Source: an uncultured Bacteroidales bacterium (GTDB lineage: Bacteria > Bacteroidota > Bacteroidia > Bacteroidales > P3). Taken from it: a stretch of DNA of 18,180 nt. Each line of letters opens with the position of its first letter. Position 1 is the stretch's first letter. The stretch lies in NCBI GenBank assembly GCA_947177315.1, contig CAMWTX010000008.1:1-18180 (forward strand), in the 5' to 3' direction. Below are positions 1 through 8,187 of this stretch, in pieces. The position numbers and the translations under genes were made by a program. A model generated the notes under the pieces. That model was not told the DNA's origin. It was given only the letters and a program-made list of their open reading frames with translations, and ran no database searches.

Positions 1-857
1 CGGATAACCTTTTCGCCTTCCAACAAATCCAGCATTCCGGCAGGGTGGATATCCGAGATAACATACTTTGCCGAAACGGATTCCTGGCCGTTTATCCGAA
101 TTTCGCGCACACGGGAATTTTTGATTTCAACGCCCGTCACTTTAGCATTCAGACGCACTTCACCGCCATGTTTCCTTATCTCGTCTGCCAAAGCATCAGC
201 CACATGCTGCGAACCGTCTTTGAAACGGTAGGCGCTTTCCATATACGAATACATGATCATGCCGTGCTCGTAGAACGAAGTACGTTCCCTGTCGCCACTG
301 TGCAATGAAACCGTGCCGGCAAGTACGTTCCGCAAAGTTTCGTTCTGCGTGCAGGAATTTATCACATCGCAGGCCGAAACATTCATATATTCGAGTCCTC
401 CCTTGGAAATATGCCCGGAACGGAGCACCTCCGGCGCAATAAGGCTGCCTACTTTCTTCAATAAATCGCAATATTTCCTGATACCGGCCTTTTCTTCCGG
501 AAAATATTCGGCAAGACGGGAAACAAAACGTTCTTCCCCGTTGGCATAGCAATAACGGGAGCCGTTGGAAGCGACAATGATATCGTAAGCCTCAGGGTCG
601 AGCTGTTGAAGGCGCAAACGGTCTATCACGCCGAAATATTTGAAATATTGATGCAGAATTTGACCCGGTTGCAGACTGCCCACATAGTGCATACCCGTGT
701 CTAAAATCCTGCCTCGGCGGTAAAAGGATTGAAGGCATCCGCCAATCTGCGAATGCTGTTCCAACACGCACACTTTCATGCCTTCCTTGCTCAACATCAC
801 GCCACACGCCAAACCGCCCAAACCACCGCCAACAATCACCACTTCAAAATCTTCCAT
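1..857 (-). CDS. FAD-dependent oxidoreductase, phytoene desaturase / CrtISO / retinol saturase-like (partial, C-terminus beyond left edge)
   Basis: An open frame runs from the ATG at 857 to the window edge, 285 codons without a stop, so the protein is cut on its C-terminal side. Residues 4-29 form the FAD-binding Rossmann unit: a hydrophobic strand, GGGLGG at 10-15, and a second strand ending in VLEQ. Next come IGGCLQSF and a DTGMHYVG stretch, as in carotenoid desaturase/isomerase and retinol saturase relatives. Enzymes of this fold reduce, desaturate or isomerise conjugated polyenes, so action on the polyene chain is plausible. The reaction is not known from sequence alone. It starts 2 bases after the stop of the MMPL fusion and is surely cotranscribed. 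It may be the last gene of the cluster or be followed by more beyond the window. Confidence 0.88.
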   Translation of the reverse strand, partial: MEDFEVVIVGGGLGGLACGVMLSKEGMKVCVLEQHSQIGGCLQSFYRRGRILDTGMHYVGSLQPGQILHQYFKYFGVIDRLRLQQLDPEAYDIIVASNGSRYCYANGEERFVSRLAEYFPEEKAGIRKYCDLLKKVGSLIAPEVLRSGHISKGGLEYMNVSACDVINSCTQNETLRNVLAGTVSLHSGDRERTSFYEHGMIMYSYMESAYRFKDGSQHVADALADEIRKHGGEVRLNAKVTGVEIKNSRVREIRINGQESVSAKYVISDIHPAGMLDLLEGEKVI

Positions 858-859
858 CT

Positions 860-3800
860 TCAATCCCTCCTTTTTAAGATGACATATCCGTTGTCTTCCG
901 TTGTTTCCGACAAAGAAGCGGAAACCGCAAACGCCCGGACATCTTCTTGGTTCCGCCTGGCCGTCTGACCGTCAATCACCATCATTCCTTTCGGTTTCAA
1001 ACCAAGCAGACAGCTTTGCAATAATTCCGCCAACGGTATCTTGCCAAGCCGGTTTATCAGAAATACATCCGATTCCGGCCACTTTTCCGGTATTTCAGAA
1101 AGAAGTGCAAAAGCGATATTGCCTTTATTCATGAAAAACCGTTCCGCCAAACGTATTTTGTCGGCATCCGTATCAAAACCCGTTATTTTCCGATTGCGTG
1201 AAAGCATTCCCAACATCAAGGCACGGGCACCGTAGCCGCAACCCATGTCGGTTATCACCGCCTGACGGGGAACAAGCCTGTCCAAGCAGTCGTAATAGCC
1301 GTTGCGACGGATTTCCTTCATTACCCGATAGGTCAATCCCTGTCCTTTGTAGAGGAAATTACGGCGCAAAGCGTTGCGGAAATACGGATTGTCGGCCCTG
1401 TCGTTTAAATCGCACAGGCCGGCATATTTTTCCCTGAACCAAGCGTTCCACGCTTTGGCCTGCTCCCGATAGGTGTTGCCGAAACCTGTTCCATAGGCAA
1501 CACGCGGTTCGATTTGCGACAGCACACGCCCCGGCTTGATATAGAAAGACTGCCGTTTGGAAGAAACCATACCTGCCCCGTAAATCAAAACAGGCACGAT
1601 ATCCAACTTAAATGCGTCCGCCAAATAAAACGCTCCCTTGTGAAAGCGCGCTATCGAACCGTCTTCCGAGCGGGTTCCTTCGGGGAAAACGGCTATTGAA
1701 TAACCTTGTGCCACTTTGTCGCGTAATTGTTCAACAGCGGCGGTATAGCCCTCGGCGGTATGGAAACATCCCAGATAACGCACAATGGGGCCGATTACGG
1801 GCGATTTCCACACCCAGCCATTGGTAACCATAACAATCTTGGGCGTTATGGCCAACATCAACAAAATATCGATAACCGACTGATGGTTGGCGATAATGAC
1901 GGCCGGTTTGCGGAAAGTTTCTCCGGTTACATTGAGACGCCGCACCTTGACGGAGGGAATGGTTCGGACAAAGAGCCGCATAAAGGCGCAGATAAAAACA
2001 TGCAGGCAATATTGTTTCTTGGAACGGGCAATCGGGATGCAGAAACTGAGCAAAACCAGAACCTGCGCCACCACACACCCCAAAAAGAAGTAGAGGAAAG
2101 CATAGATTGTCCGTGCCAAATCCCGCAAGGTATAAGGAAATCCACCCCGTTGCACAGGCAACGACACCAAACGACGGAAAAGAACGGGTTGCAAAGTATA
2201 AGACACCAGTATCACCACACTCAGACCCAAAACGGAAATAACGGCGATGGAACGGACCGCCGGATGCCGGGCGAATATCAGCGCGCCCAAGCCGACAATC
2301 GTGGTAAAGGCCGAGAAGAAAATGGCCGTCTTATGGGCATTGAACATCTTTTTGCCATCCCGGTATTCGCTCAGAAGGCCATCCATGATAAAGATGCTGA
2401 AATCGTCTCCGATACCGAATATAAACGTGGAAAGTATGATGTTGACGATATTGAACGGAATATCGAACAAAGCCATAAAGCCCAAGATGATGATCCAGCT
2501 TGCGAACATGGGCAGTATGGAAAGCAGCATCAGTTCGATACGCCCGTAGGAAAGCAGCAAGGCTATCGAAACCAAAAGGGAAGAAACGAACAGTATAAAA
2601 TAAAAATCGTTGTTGATTTCTTCCATCATACGGTTGGAATAATAACCACGGTCTATGACGGTAGTGTTCGGACAAGAAGCTATCCTTTCGTAAACAAAAG
2701 GTTTTTCTTCCCGTCCGATTTCCATTTTCGCCACCAAAAGGAAGCCCGAATCCGAAGTATTGATAAAGTCGGAAAACAGCGGCACGTCCGCCAATACCTC
2801 ATCCGAATAATCGCAGACCGCATATTCTTTCCGCAACAATTCCCCGAATGCGTCGAATGCCTGCTCGCTGAACCCGATGGCGGAAGCGGCCTTGTTTATT
2901 TTCTTGCAGAGCGGCTCACGCCTTTCTTCCCAAAACCTGTTCCAATAATCTATCCTCTGACGCTGGCATTCGGCGTTTACAAAATATCCGTCAACCGTTG
3001 AAAAGGAATGTATCTTTCCTTGTTCTTTTAAGGCTTGCAGGCATATTTCCAATTCATGGCAGGCATCCTGTGTCTGTGCTTCCGTGGGAGCAAAGGAAAC
3101 CAGAAAAACACTGGAGGTTTCGGAATTTGTAAGTTGTTCCAACTTCCGTTCGGTGTTGCGCAGATGGGGCGGTTCATAATTCAGATTGCCCAGATTGCTG
3201 TCGAAACGGACTCCGTCGGAAAAAAACGCGCTCACCGCCAAAATCAGCAGGAGCGTTCCCACCAGCCAGGGATTGCGCTCATAGGGATAGCTGTTTATCC
3301 GGTCTATCCCATGCAACAGTTTTCCTTGTTTCCCGCTCTTGGCAGAAGACAGGAAATGCGGCAGGAACACCAAACAGAAAACGGTGGTGCCTATCAAGGC
3401 AAGGGAAGCGAACGCCCCAAAATCCTGCAAAAGTTTGGAATGGGTAAACAGCAGGGCAACAAAAGCCCCTATCGTGGTAAAGCTACCCACCGTGAGCGGA
3501 TATGCCAATTCCGCCACCACCTGCCGAGGATTTTCCGTATGTGTATGATGTGAAACAAAATGGATGGAATAACTCAAGGCTATACCGAAAATCGCCGCCC
3601 CCGCCCCCATGGCGATGGCCGACATCTGCCCCTGCAAAAGTGAAAGAATTCCCAAGGCGAACAAGGCCCCGAACAAAGCCGGCAATATGATTTGCAGAAC
3701 CGCCCGTTTGCTTCGGAGCGAAAGGGAAATAACCACAATAACAACCATCAACGCCACCGTGAGCGTAAACATGGTGTCTTTCTTGATTTGGCGGGCATTG

Positions 3801-4567
3801 TAAACGGCAATGGCGGAAGCCCCTAAATAACTTATCTCCATGCCCGTTTCCCGGCTTGCCTGTGCCAACACGTCTTCCAAGCGGCTCACAAAGGCATCGT
3901 TCTCTCCCGTACTTCCCATACCGTTCACCGGGTCGGCAAAAAGAAACATAACGGAACCGTCTTGCGAGAAGATACGGTCGGCATACAGTTCATAACCGCT
4001 CTGGTCGCCAAATCGCGCCAGTCCTGCCAACAAAGGAAATCCTATGCCCAAAGGATCGCGCAGGCAACTTTGACCGATGAACGCACCGGAAGGAGAAGAA
4101 ACCACATCGAAACAACGGCGCACCGCCGCTTCCACCGAATCCTCAACCAACAACGCTTCTATACGCTCATAATCCGCCGTGTCGAGAAATATCGGAAGAT
4201 TGTCGTAAACAAAGGCCATACCCCGCTCCATCGCGCCGGCATCCACACCCAACGTAATCCGGGAAAGCCAACCTTCTTCCACCAAAGGTTCCAAATCTTC
4301 CAACACCTTGTCTCCAGCATCCATCATGGCTTCCTTATCTCCGCCTTCCACCAAAATGACGATGCGGTCGGTAAGTTTCAGGTTCTCGAACACGAGCGAT
4401 TGGCGGCGGCCCGTCTCGTTATCGGAAAAAAACGAGGTGATATCTTCCACAAAGCGCATACGCAACGCCAGCGCCCCCATAACAAGCACCCACGCCGCAA
4501 GCAACACATAGAGCAAAGTCTTATGCCGGCAGAACCAATCGTATATTTTCACAAAAAAGTTACTCAT
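860..4567 (-). CDS. Trifunctional MMPL/RND transporter - PlsC-type acyltransferase - SAM methyltransferase (ApeM-like exporter)
   Basis: This 1235-residue inner-membrane protein has three joined parts. Residues 1-800 are an MMPL-type RND pump with twelve predicted membrane helices and two large periplasmic loops (about 40-260 and 450-650). It probably exports or flips the pigment or its lipid conjugate. Residues about 820-1050 are a PlsC-like acyltransferase with its own hydrophobic lead-in (821-844), the NHQSVID motif with His895 and Asp900, and the EGTR motif at 963-966. Residues about 1070-1235 are a class I methyltransferase with DMGCGYG at 1107-1113. The helix-4 proton site reads Ser332-Tyr333 and the helix-10 site Asp722-Phe723, where MmpL proteins have Asp-Tyr in both. 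The ATG overlaps the preceding gene by 8 bases. Pump-acyltransferase-methyltransferase fusions are, as I recall, recurrent in Bacteroidota pigment clusters. Confidence 0.93.
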   Translation of the reverse strand: MSNFFVKIYDWFCRHKTLLYVLLAAWVLVMGALALRMRFVEDITSFFSDNETGRRQSLVFENLKLTDRIVILVEGGDKEAMMDAGDKVLEDLEPLVEEGWLSRITLGVDAGAMERGMAFVYDNLPIFLDTADYERIEALLVEDSVEAAVRRCFDVVSSPSGAFIGQSCLRDPLGIGFPLLAGLARFGDQSGYELYADRIFSQDGSVMFLFADPVNGMGSTGENDAFVSRLEDVLAQASRETGMEISYLGASAIAVYNARQIKKDTMFTLTVALMVVIVVISLSLRSKRAVLQIILPALFGALFALGILSLLQGQMSAIAMGAGAAIFGIALSYSIHFVSHHTHTENPRQVVAELAYPLTVGSFTTIGAFVALLFTHSKLLQDFGAFASLALIGTTVFCLVFLPHFLSSAKSGKQGKLLHGIDRINSYPYERNPWLVGTLLLILAVSAFFSDGVRFDSNLGNLNYEPPHLRNTERKLEQLTNSETSSVFLVSFAPTEAQTQDACHELEICLQALKEQGKIHSFSTVDGYFVNAECQRQRIDYWNRFWEERREPLCKKINKAASAIGFSEQAFDAFGELLRKEYAVCDYSDEVLADVPLFSDFINTSDSGFLLVAKMEIGREEKPFVYERIASCPNTTVIDRGYYSNRMMEEINNDFYFILFVSSLLVSIALLLSYGRIELMLLSILPMFASWIIILGFMALFDIPFNIVNIILSTFIFGIGDDFSIFIMDGLLSEYRDGKKMFNAHKTAIFFSAFTTIVGLGALIFARHPAVRSIAVISVLGLSVVILVSYTLQPVLFRRLVSLPVQRGGFPYTLRDLARTIYAFLYFFLGCVVAQVLVLLSFCIPIARSKKQYCLHVFICAFMRLFVRTIPSVKVRRLNVTGETFRKPAVIIANHQSVIDILLMLAITPKIVMVTNGWVWKSPVIGPIVRYLGCFHTAEGYTAAVEQLRDKVAQGYSIAVFPEGTRSEDGSIARFHKGAFYLADAFKLDIVPVLIYGAGMVSSKRQSFYIKPGRVLSQIEPRVAYGTGFGNTYREQAKAWNAWFREKYAGLCDLNDRADNPYFRNALRRNFLYKGQGLTYRVMKEIRRNGYYDCLDRLVPRQAVITDMGCGYGARALMLGMLSRNRKITGFDTDADKIRLAERFFMNKGNIAFALLSEIPEKWPESDVFLINRLGKIPLAELLQSCLLGLKPKGMMVIDGQTARRNQEDVRAFAVSASLSETTEDNGYVILKRRD

Positions 4568-6065
4568 GTTCCGGTTTACGTTTAAAGATGCCTAAAACCG
4601 CCCAGGCAATCAAAAAGACCGCCAAGCCTGCCAAAAAAGCAAGTACGATACTGCCTGTTATATACTGCCAAAGAAATTGACGGACAAAGGCGAATGAAAT
4701 CTCATGCAGGGAAAACACCGATGCCGAACCGGTTATCCATGCCCCTGTCATAAGGCTTCCATAAAGGATAAAGGGAATGAGAGGCGGCACACTGATATTG
4801 GAAAACACCGCCGCCAGCACTTTATTGAGGCGTAGCAGATGGGCCGTAAACAATGCGAACACCAACTGATACCCCCAAATAGGCAAAATTCCGCAAGATA
4901 CACCCCATCCCATCGCGGCAGCGAGACGGATATTGCTTTCTTTCGAATGGGTGATGTTGTTGCGGATGAATTTCTTGATGTTTTCTTTGGTCAACATCCG
5001 CAGGAACCGCCACGGATAGTACCAAAGCAAAGCCCATGTAACCAAAAAAGTGTTCAATACGCTTATCCTGAAAAAATCGCGGAAAGGACGGAAGTGCGAC
5101 ACCCTTTCTCCCTCCGGAGCATAATAAACCTTGATAGGAACATTGGCCACCTTTATGCCTCTCCAAGCCGCACGTACAATAATTTCCACCTCGAATTCGT
5201 AACGGGAGGTAATCATCTTCATGCCTTGCAGGGCTTTTACCGGATACAACCTGAAACCCGACTGGGTATCGGAAAGCCTGTTTCCCGTTTCCACACGAAA
5301 CCAAAAATTTGAAAAACGGTTGGCGAAAGTGTTTCGGGAAGGCATATTCTCCGATACCAGATTACGCGCGCCTATCAGCAGACTACCGGGATTTTTCTCA
5401 ATCTCATCTAAAAAAACGGGAATGTCGTCCGCATAATGCTGCCCGTCCGCATCCATGGTCAGAACGTAGGAATAGCCTTCTTCCGCCGCCAAATTCAGGG
5501 CTGTTTTCAAGGCATTTCCCTTGCCTCTGTTGGTGGGCATTGTAATAACGCGGATGCCGTCTATCTTTTCCAACACCTCTGCCGTGAAATCCGTGGAACC
5601 ATCGTTCACCACCCATATCGTATCCGCAAAACGCTTTGCATCGGCAATAACCTTCCCTATCGTATTCCCGTTGTTGAAAACAGGAATAACGAGCACGCAG
5701 CCGAGCTGCGAAAAACCAGCCCTTATGGTAGCCGTTAATTTCAACACCTGTGAACCCCGATAGAAAGCCTTGCCCTGCAATCTGTTTTCGGTAAGAGAGA
5801 AAGATACCTGCATTTTCTCACCCGCCACGGGAATTACGACGGAAAGGAACTTGCAGGACTTGATGGAGGAAAACACGACTGGATAACCGAGCGCTTTCGA
5901 AACACAATCGCGGACCAAGCGCAAGGTACATACGCCCGGCATAACGGGATTTCCCGGGAAATGCCCTTTAAAAACGGCGTGTTCCGGATTGAGTTCCGCT
6001 TCAAACAGCCAGGTTTCTTCTTGCTTGCCGCCATCGGTCAGACGGTACAGTTCTTCCGAGGTCAT
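4560..6065 (-). CDS. ApeI-like hotdog dehydratase - family 2 glycosyltransferase - DUF2062 fusion
   Basis: This is a 501-residue three-domain protein. Residues 1-118 are a FabZ/ApeI-type hotdog domain with GHFPGNPVMPGV at 34-45. His35 matches the catalytic His, but the usual catalytic Glu position holds Arg49. Residues 122-345 are a GT-A family 2 glycosyltransferase of the dolichyl-phosphate-mannose-synthase type, with VNDGSTD around Asp155 and the metal-binding DAD at 205-207. Residues about 355-495 are a DUF2062 membrane domain with several hydrophobic helices and a short basic tail. The hotdog part probably pairs with the ApeP-like subunit at 11740-12180 to dehydrate the growing polyene. 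The transferase part may glycosylate the pigment or a lipid carrier at the inner membrane. The start overlaps the LolA-like gene by 4 bases and the end overlaps the MMPL gene by 8. Sugar donor and acceptor are unknown. Confidence 0.92.
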   Translation of the reverse strand: MTSEELYRLTDGGKQEETWLFEAELNPEHAVFKGHFPGNPVMPGVCTLRLVRDCVSKALGYPVVFSSIKSCKFLSVVIPVAGEKMQVSFSLTENRLQGKAFYRGSQVLKLTATIRAGFSQLGCVLVIPVFNNGNTIGKVIADAKRFADTIWVVNDGSTDFTAEVLEKIDGIRVITMPTNRGKGNALKTALNLAAEEGYSYVLTMDADGQHYADDIPVFLDEIEKNPGSLLIGARNLVSENMPSRNTFANRFSNFWFRVETGNRLSDTQSGFRLYPVKALQGMKMITSRYEFEVEIIVRAAWRGIKVANVPIKVYYAPEGERVSHFRPFRDFFRISVLNTFLVTWALLWYYPWRFLRMLTKENIKKFIRNNITHSKESNIRLAAAMGWGVSCGILPIWGYQLVFALFTAHLLRLNKVLAAVFSNISVPPLIPFILYGSLMTGAWITGSASVFSLHEISFAFVRQFLWQYITGSIVLAFLAGLAVFLIAWAVLGIFKRKPEHE

Positions 6066-6694
6066 TGTCTTTCTATTTTAAAAAGCCCGTCCTGGAGCGG
6101 AAGGTCAAAACGTTTGTCGCTGAAACGATAAAGCGTATAATCTTCCGAATGTTCGGTCATCTTCAGCATATCCAAAGACATATCCTTTCTCGAAAACACC
6201 AGCAAAAGGCTTTTCAGTTGGGTTTTCCGCTTGGGTGTCAACTCCAATTCGTATTGGTTTTCCTTTACCGTCAACTTCGGCACAAAACCTGCCGTAAGAC
6301 CGGAAAGATCGGCCGACATGCAGGAAGAAAGTATCCGTTTGAGTTCCTTGAGCATGGGATTAGACTGCATTTTCACCACCGACGTCTTGCCCGAAGAGGT
6401 AATTCGAAAATACTCGCCGTTCATCGTGATATCGTCGCCGTCCGAAAATCCGAGCCGAATGTTGTCGGGACGTTTGTAATAAAAATCGCCCGTTTTCCGC
6501 ACGGCTTCCTTCAACACCGAGGTCTGCCGTATCTGCACGAATTTGCAGGAAATGGTCTGAATTTGGCTGTTCTTTTCCAACAGTTCGGTTTCGAACAGTT
6601 TCCATTCCTCGGTATTTTCCTGCGCATGGAGCGAACAAGGCATCAACGCACCCAACAAAACGCAACATATCCACTCAAAGGCTTTACTCTTCAT
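6062..6694 (-). CDS. LolA-like periplasmic outer-membrane lipoprotein carrier protein (ApeL-like)
   Basis: This 210-residue protein has a clear Sec signal peptide: a Lys-containing start, a hydrophobic core through about residue 20, and a likely cleavage after SLHA at about 24. The mature part has the alternating strand pattern and the FYYKRPDNIRL-type segment of the LolA/LolB fold, which makes a half-barrel binding acyl chains. LolA proteins shuttle lipoproteins from the inner to the outer membrane. Dedicated LolA-like copies in aryl-polyene clusters (ApeL) are thought to carry the lipid-like pigment instead. It lies between a polysaccharide deacetylase (11-base overlap) and the glycosyltransferase fusion (4-base overlap), and is followed by the MMPL exporter, its probable partner. 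The class is well supported. The cargo is inferred from context. Confidence 0.9.
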   Translation of the reverse strand: MKSKAFEWICCVLLGALMPCSLHAQENTEEWKLFETELLEKNSQIQTISCKFVQIRQTSVLKEAVRKTGDFYYKRPDNIRLGFSDGDDITMNGEYFRITSSGKTSVVKMQSNPMLKELKRILSSCMSADLSGLTAGFVPKLTVKENQYELELTPKRKTQLKSLLLVFSRKDMSLDMLKMTEHSEDYTLYRFSDKRFDLPLQDGLFKIERQ

Positions 6695-7391
6695 ATGCCT
6701 GCATGTTTAACAATTCATCCAATCCCACCATCTCATATCCTTTTTCTTGTGCCGCCACGATAAAACTCTCCACGAGTTCATCGGCTTTACCGCAACGGTC
6801 GTGCAACAACACCACCGCTCCGGGATGCAATTTCTTGAGCAAACGTTTCCGAATTCGTTTGCGGGAAACATATCCGCGCGTATCGAACACACGGACGCTC
6901 CAGCCTACCGTTTGATAGCCGCCTGTATGTATCGCCGCCGCGATAGCGGGATTGGTAACGCCGAAAGGAGGACGGAACAGGCAAACGGTTTTGCCGGTAA
7001 TTTCTTTCAAGGTATCACGAGTCTTTTCCAACTCATCCGCTATCTTCTTTCGGCTTCCGAATGGGAAAAGACTGGTATGGTTAAAAGAATGGGAGCCAAT
7101 GATATGCCCTTCCTCCACCATGCGCCTTACCAATCCGGGACACCTTTCGGCCTTGGCACCTATCAGGAAAAAGGCCGCCTTGACTTGATGCCGCGCCAGA
7201 ACATCCAGCACCCGCGCCGTTGTGGGTTCTTCCGGCCCGTCATCGAAAGTGAGGGCTATTTTTCTTGCCCTACCCGAACCGCGGCAAAATGCCTTTACAT
7301 ACACCTTGCTGTCTATGAAGAACGAGGCGTAATAGCCGAAGGCAAGCAACAACACGGCTGCAACAAGCAATATGTAGGCGATTACAGGCAT
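6684..7391 (-). CDS. Membrane-anchored polysaccharide deacetylase (NodB / carbohydrate esterase 4 family)
   Basis: This 235-residue protein has one N-terminal membrane helix (residues 4-26) that should place the enzyme in the periplasm. The NodB domain shows all the expected motifs: TFDDGP with Asp50 and Asp51, SHSFNH with metal ligands His101 and His105, RPPFG at 140-144, and LLHD at 195-198. The active site is therefore intact. The family removes N- or O-acetyl groups from chitin oligomers, peptidoglycan, xylan or other sugars using a metal ion. Here it is locked into the operon, overlapping the chain-length-factor gene by 10 bases and the LolA gene by 11. A substrate connected to the pigment, such as a sugar added by the neighbouring glycosyltransferase or a cell-envelope attachment point, is therefore likely. 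That substrate is inference. Confidence 0.9.
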   Translation of the reverse strand: MPVIAYILLVAAVLLLAFGYYASFFIDSKVYVKAFCRGSGRARKIALTFDDGPEEPTTARVLDVLARHQVKAAFFLIGAKAERCPGLVRRMVEEGHIIGSHSFNHTSLFPFGSRKKIADELEKTRDTLKEITGKTVCLFRPPFGVTNPAIAAAIHTGGYQTVGWSVRVFDTRGYVSRKRIRKRLLKKLHPGAVVLLHDRCGKADELVESFIVAAQEKGYEMVGLDELLNMQAYEE

Positions 7392-8179
7392 TGCAACACA
7401 ATAACGGTCGGCTCTTTGCCGAAATATTCATTATAAACCACTATTTCCGGAACCCCTTTCCGCACTTCTTCCACCGCCTCTGCAAAACGCAGGGCCGAAC
7501 GGCAGGGATAAACCGTCTTATCCAAGGAACGCCATACCTGCCCATCGGAACAAGTGGCATATCTTTCCCGGCACTGTTGTTCCGACAATGGCGAAGAAAG
7601 AAACTCCACCCTGCTTACCCTCGCCATGCTGTTGGCGGTAGCCTCCGCCGTCAAAAGGGTGAACACGGCGCCTTCTCCGTCTTCCGCTTTACGCCAGAAA
7701 CCCATGCGTTCCATGATATGGTGCTGCGTGGGCGTGTTTTCATCAAAAGCGCCGGCCAACACACGGCGGGCGTCGCCCTCTTTCAACTGTAGCATCGCAT
7801 CGGTCAACGCACTTTCAAAACTGCGGCTCCGGTGCACATACGTCATATTATAGCAACGGTTCTTCGCCAGCAAGGCTATCTGCGCCCCCACCGTATTGAA
7901 GGTGGATTGTATGAAAGGGGTGGGATTGAGCATCTGTCCGCCCGTGCGGTGTATCTGTTCCAAAAAACGTTCGCTGTCCGTGAGGCAACCCAAACCCGTG
8001 GCCGTAACGATGGCGTCTAAGGCTGCGATACCCTGCACGCCGCCCGTACATTCAAAGGCCGCGGCCGTTGCCATTTTCACAATCCGGCTCATGCGGCGGC
8101 GCAAGGTGGCGTCCGGCACCACTTCCTTGATGTCGTGCGTCAGATTAAGATGCGTTGCCACTGCTTCGATATAACACAT
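7382..8179 (-). CDS. Ketosynthase-like protein lacking the active cysteine (chain-length-factor / ApeC-like)
   Basis: This 265-residue protein resembles the N-terminal half of a ketosynthase fold (Ketoacyl-synt_2 type). Recognisable ketosynthase landmarks are ATGLGCLTDSERFL near 60-73, STFNTVGAQIA near 92-102 and AGAFDE near 142-147. The nucleophile-elbow region, about residues 112-125, reads TYVHRSRSFESA with no cysteine, and the histidines of the second half are absent. It should not condense chains itself. In the Xenorhabdus aryl-polyene system the short partner ApeC pairs with a full ketosynthase as a chain-length factor, and this protein is the best match here. I chose the ATG at 8179, 8 bases after the preceding ketosynthase stop, because the only longer start is a TTG inside that gene and MCYIEA resembles the family's usual start. 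Confidence 0.85.
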   Translation of the reverse strand: MCYIEAVATHLNLTHDIKEVVPDATLRRRMSRIVKMATAAAFECTGGVQGIAALDAIVTATGLGCLTDSERFLEQIHRTGGQMLNPTPFIQSTFNTVGAQIALLAKNRCYNMTYVHRSRSFESALTDAMLQLKEGDARRVLAGAFDENTPTQHHIMERMGFWRKAEDGEGAVFTLLTAEATANSMARVSRVEFLSSPLSEQQCRERYATCSDGQVWRSLDKTVYPCRSALRFAEAVEEVRKGVPEIVVYNEYFGKEPTVIVLQCL

Positions 8180-8187
8180 GTCCGCGA

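Noticed and set aside
1727..3001. A 424-codon plus-strand open frame opposite the MMPL fusion gene
   Set aside because: It is rich in Gln, Asn, His and Arg with no domain or hydrophobic pattern, lies entirely antisense to a well-supported gene, and reads as a complement shadow of its codon bias.
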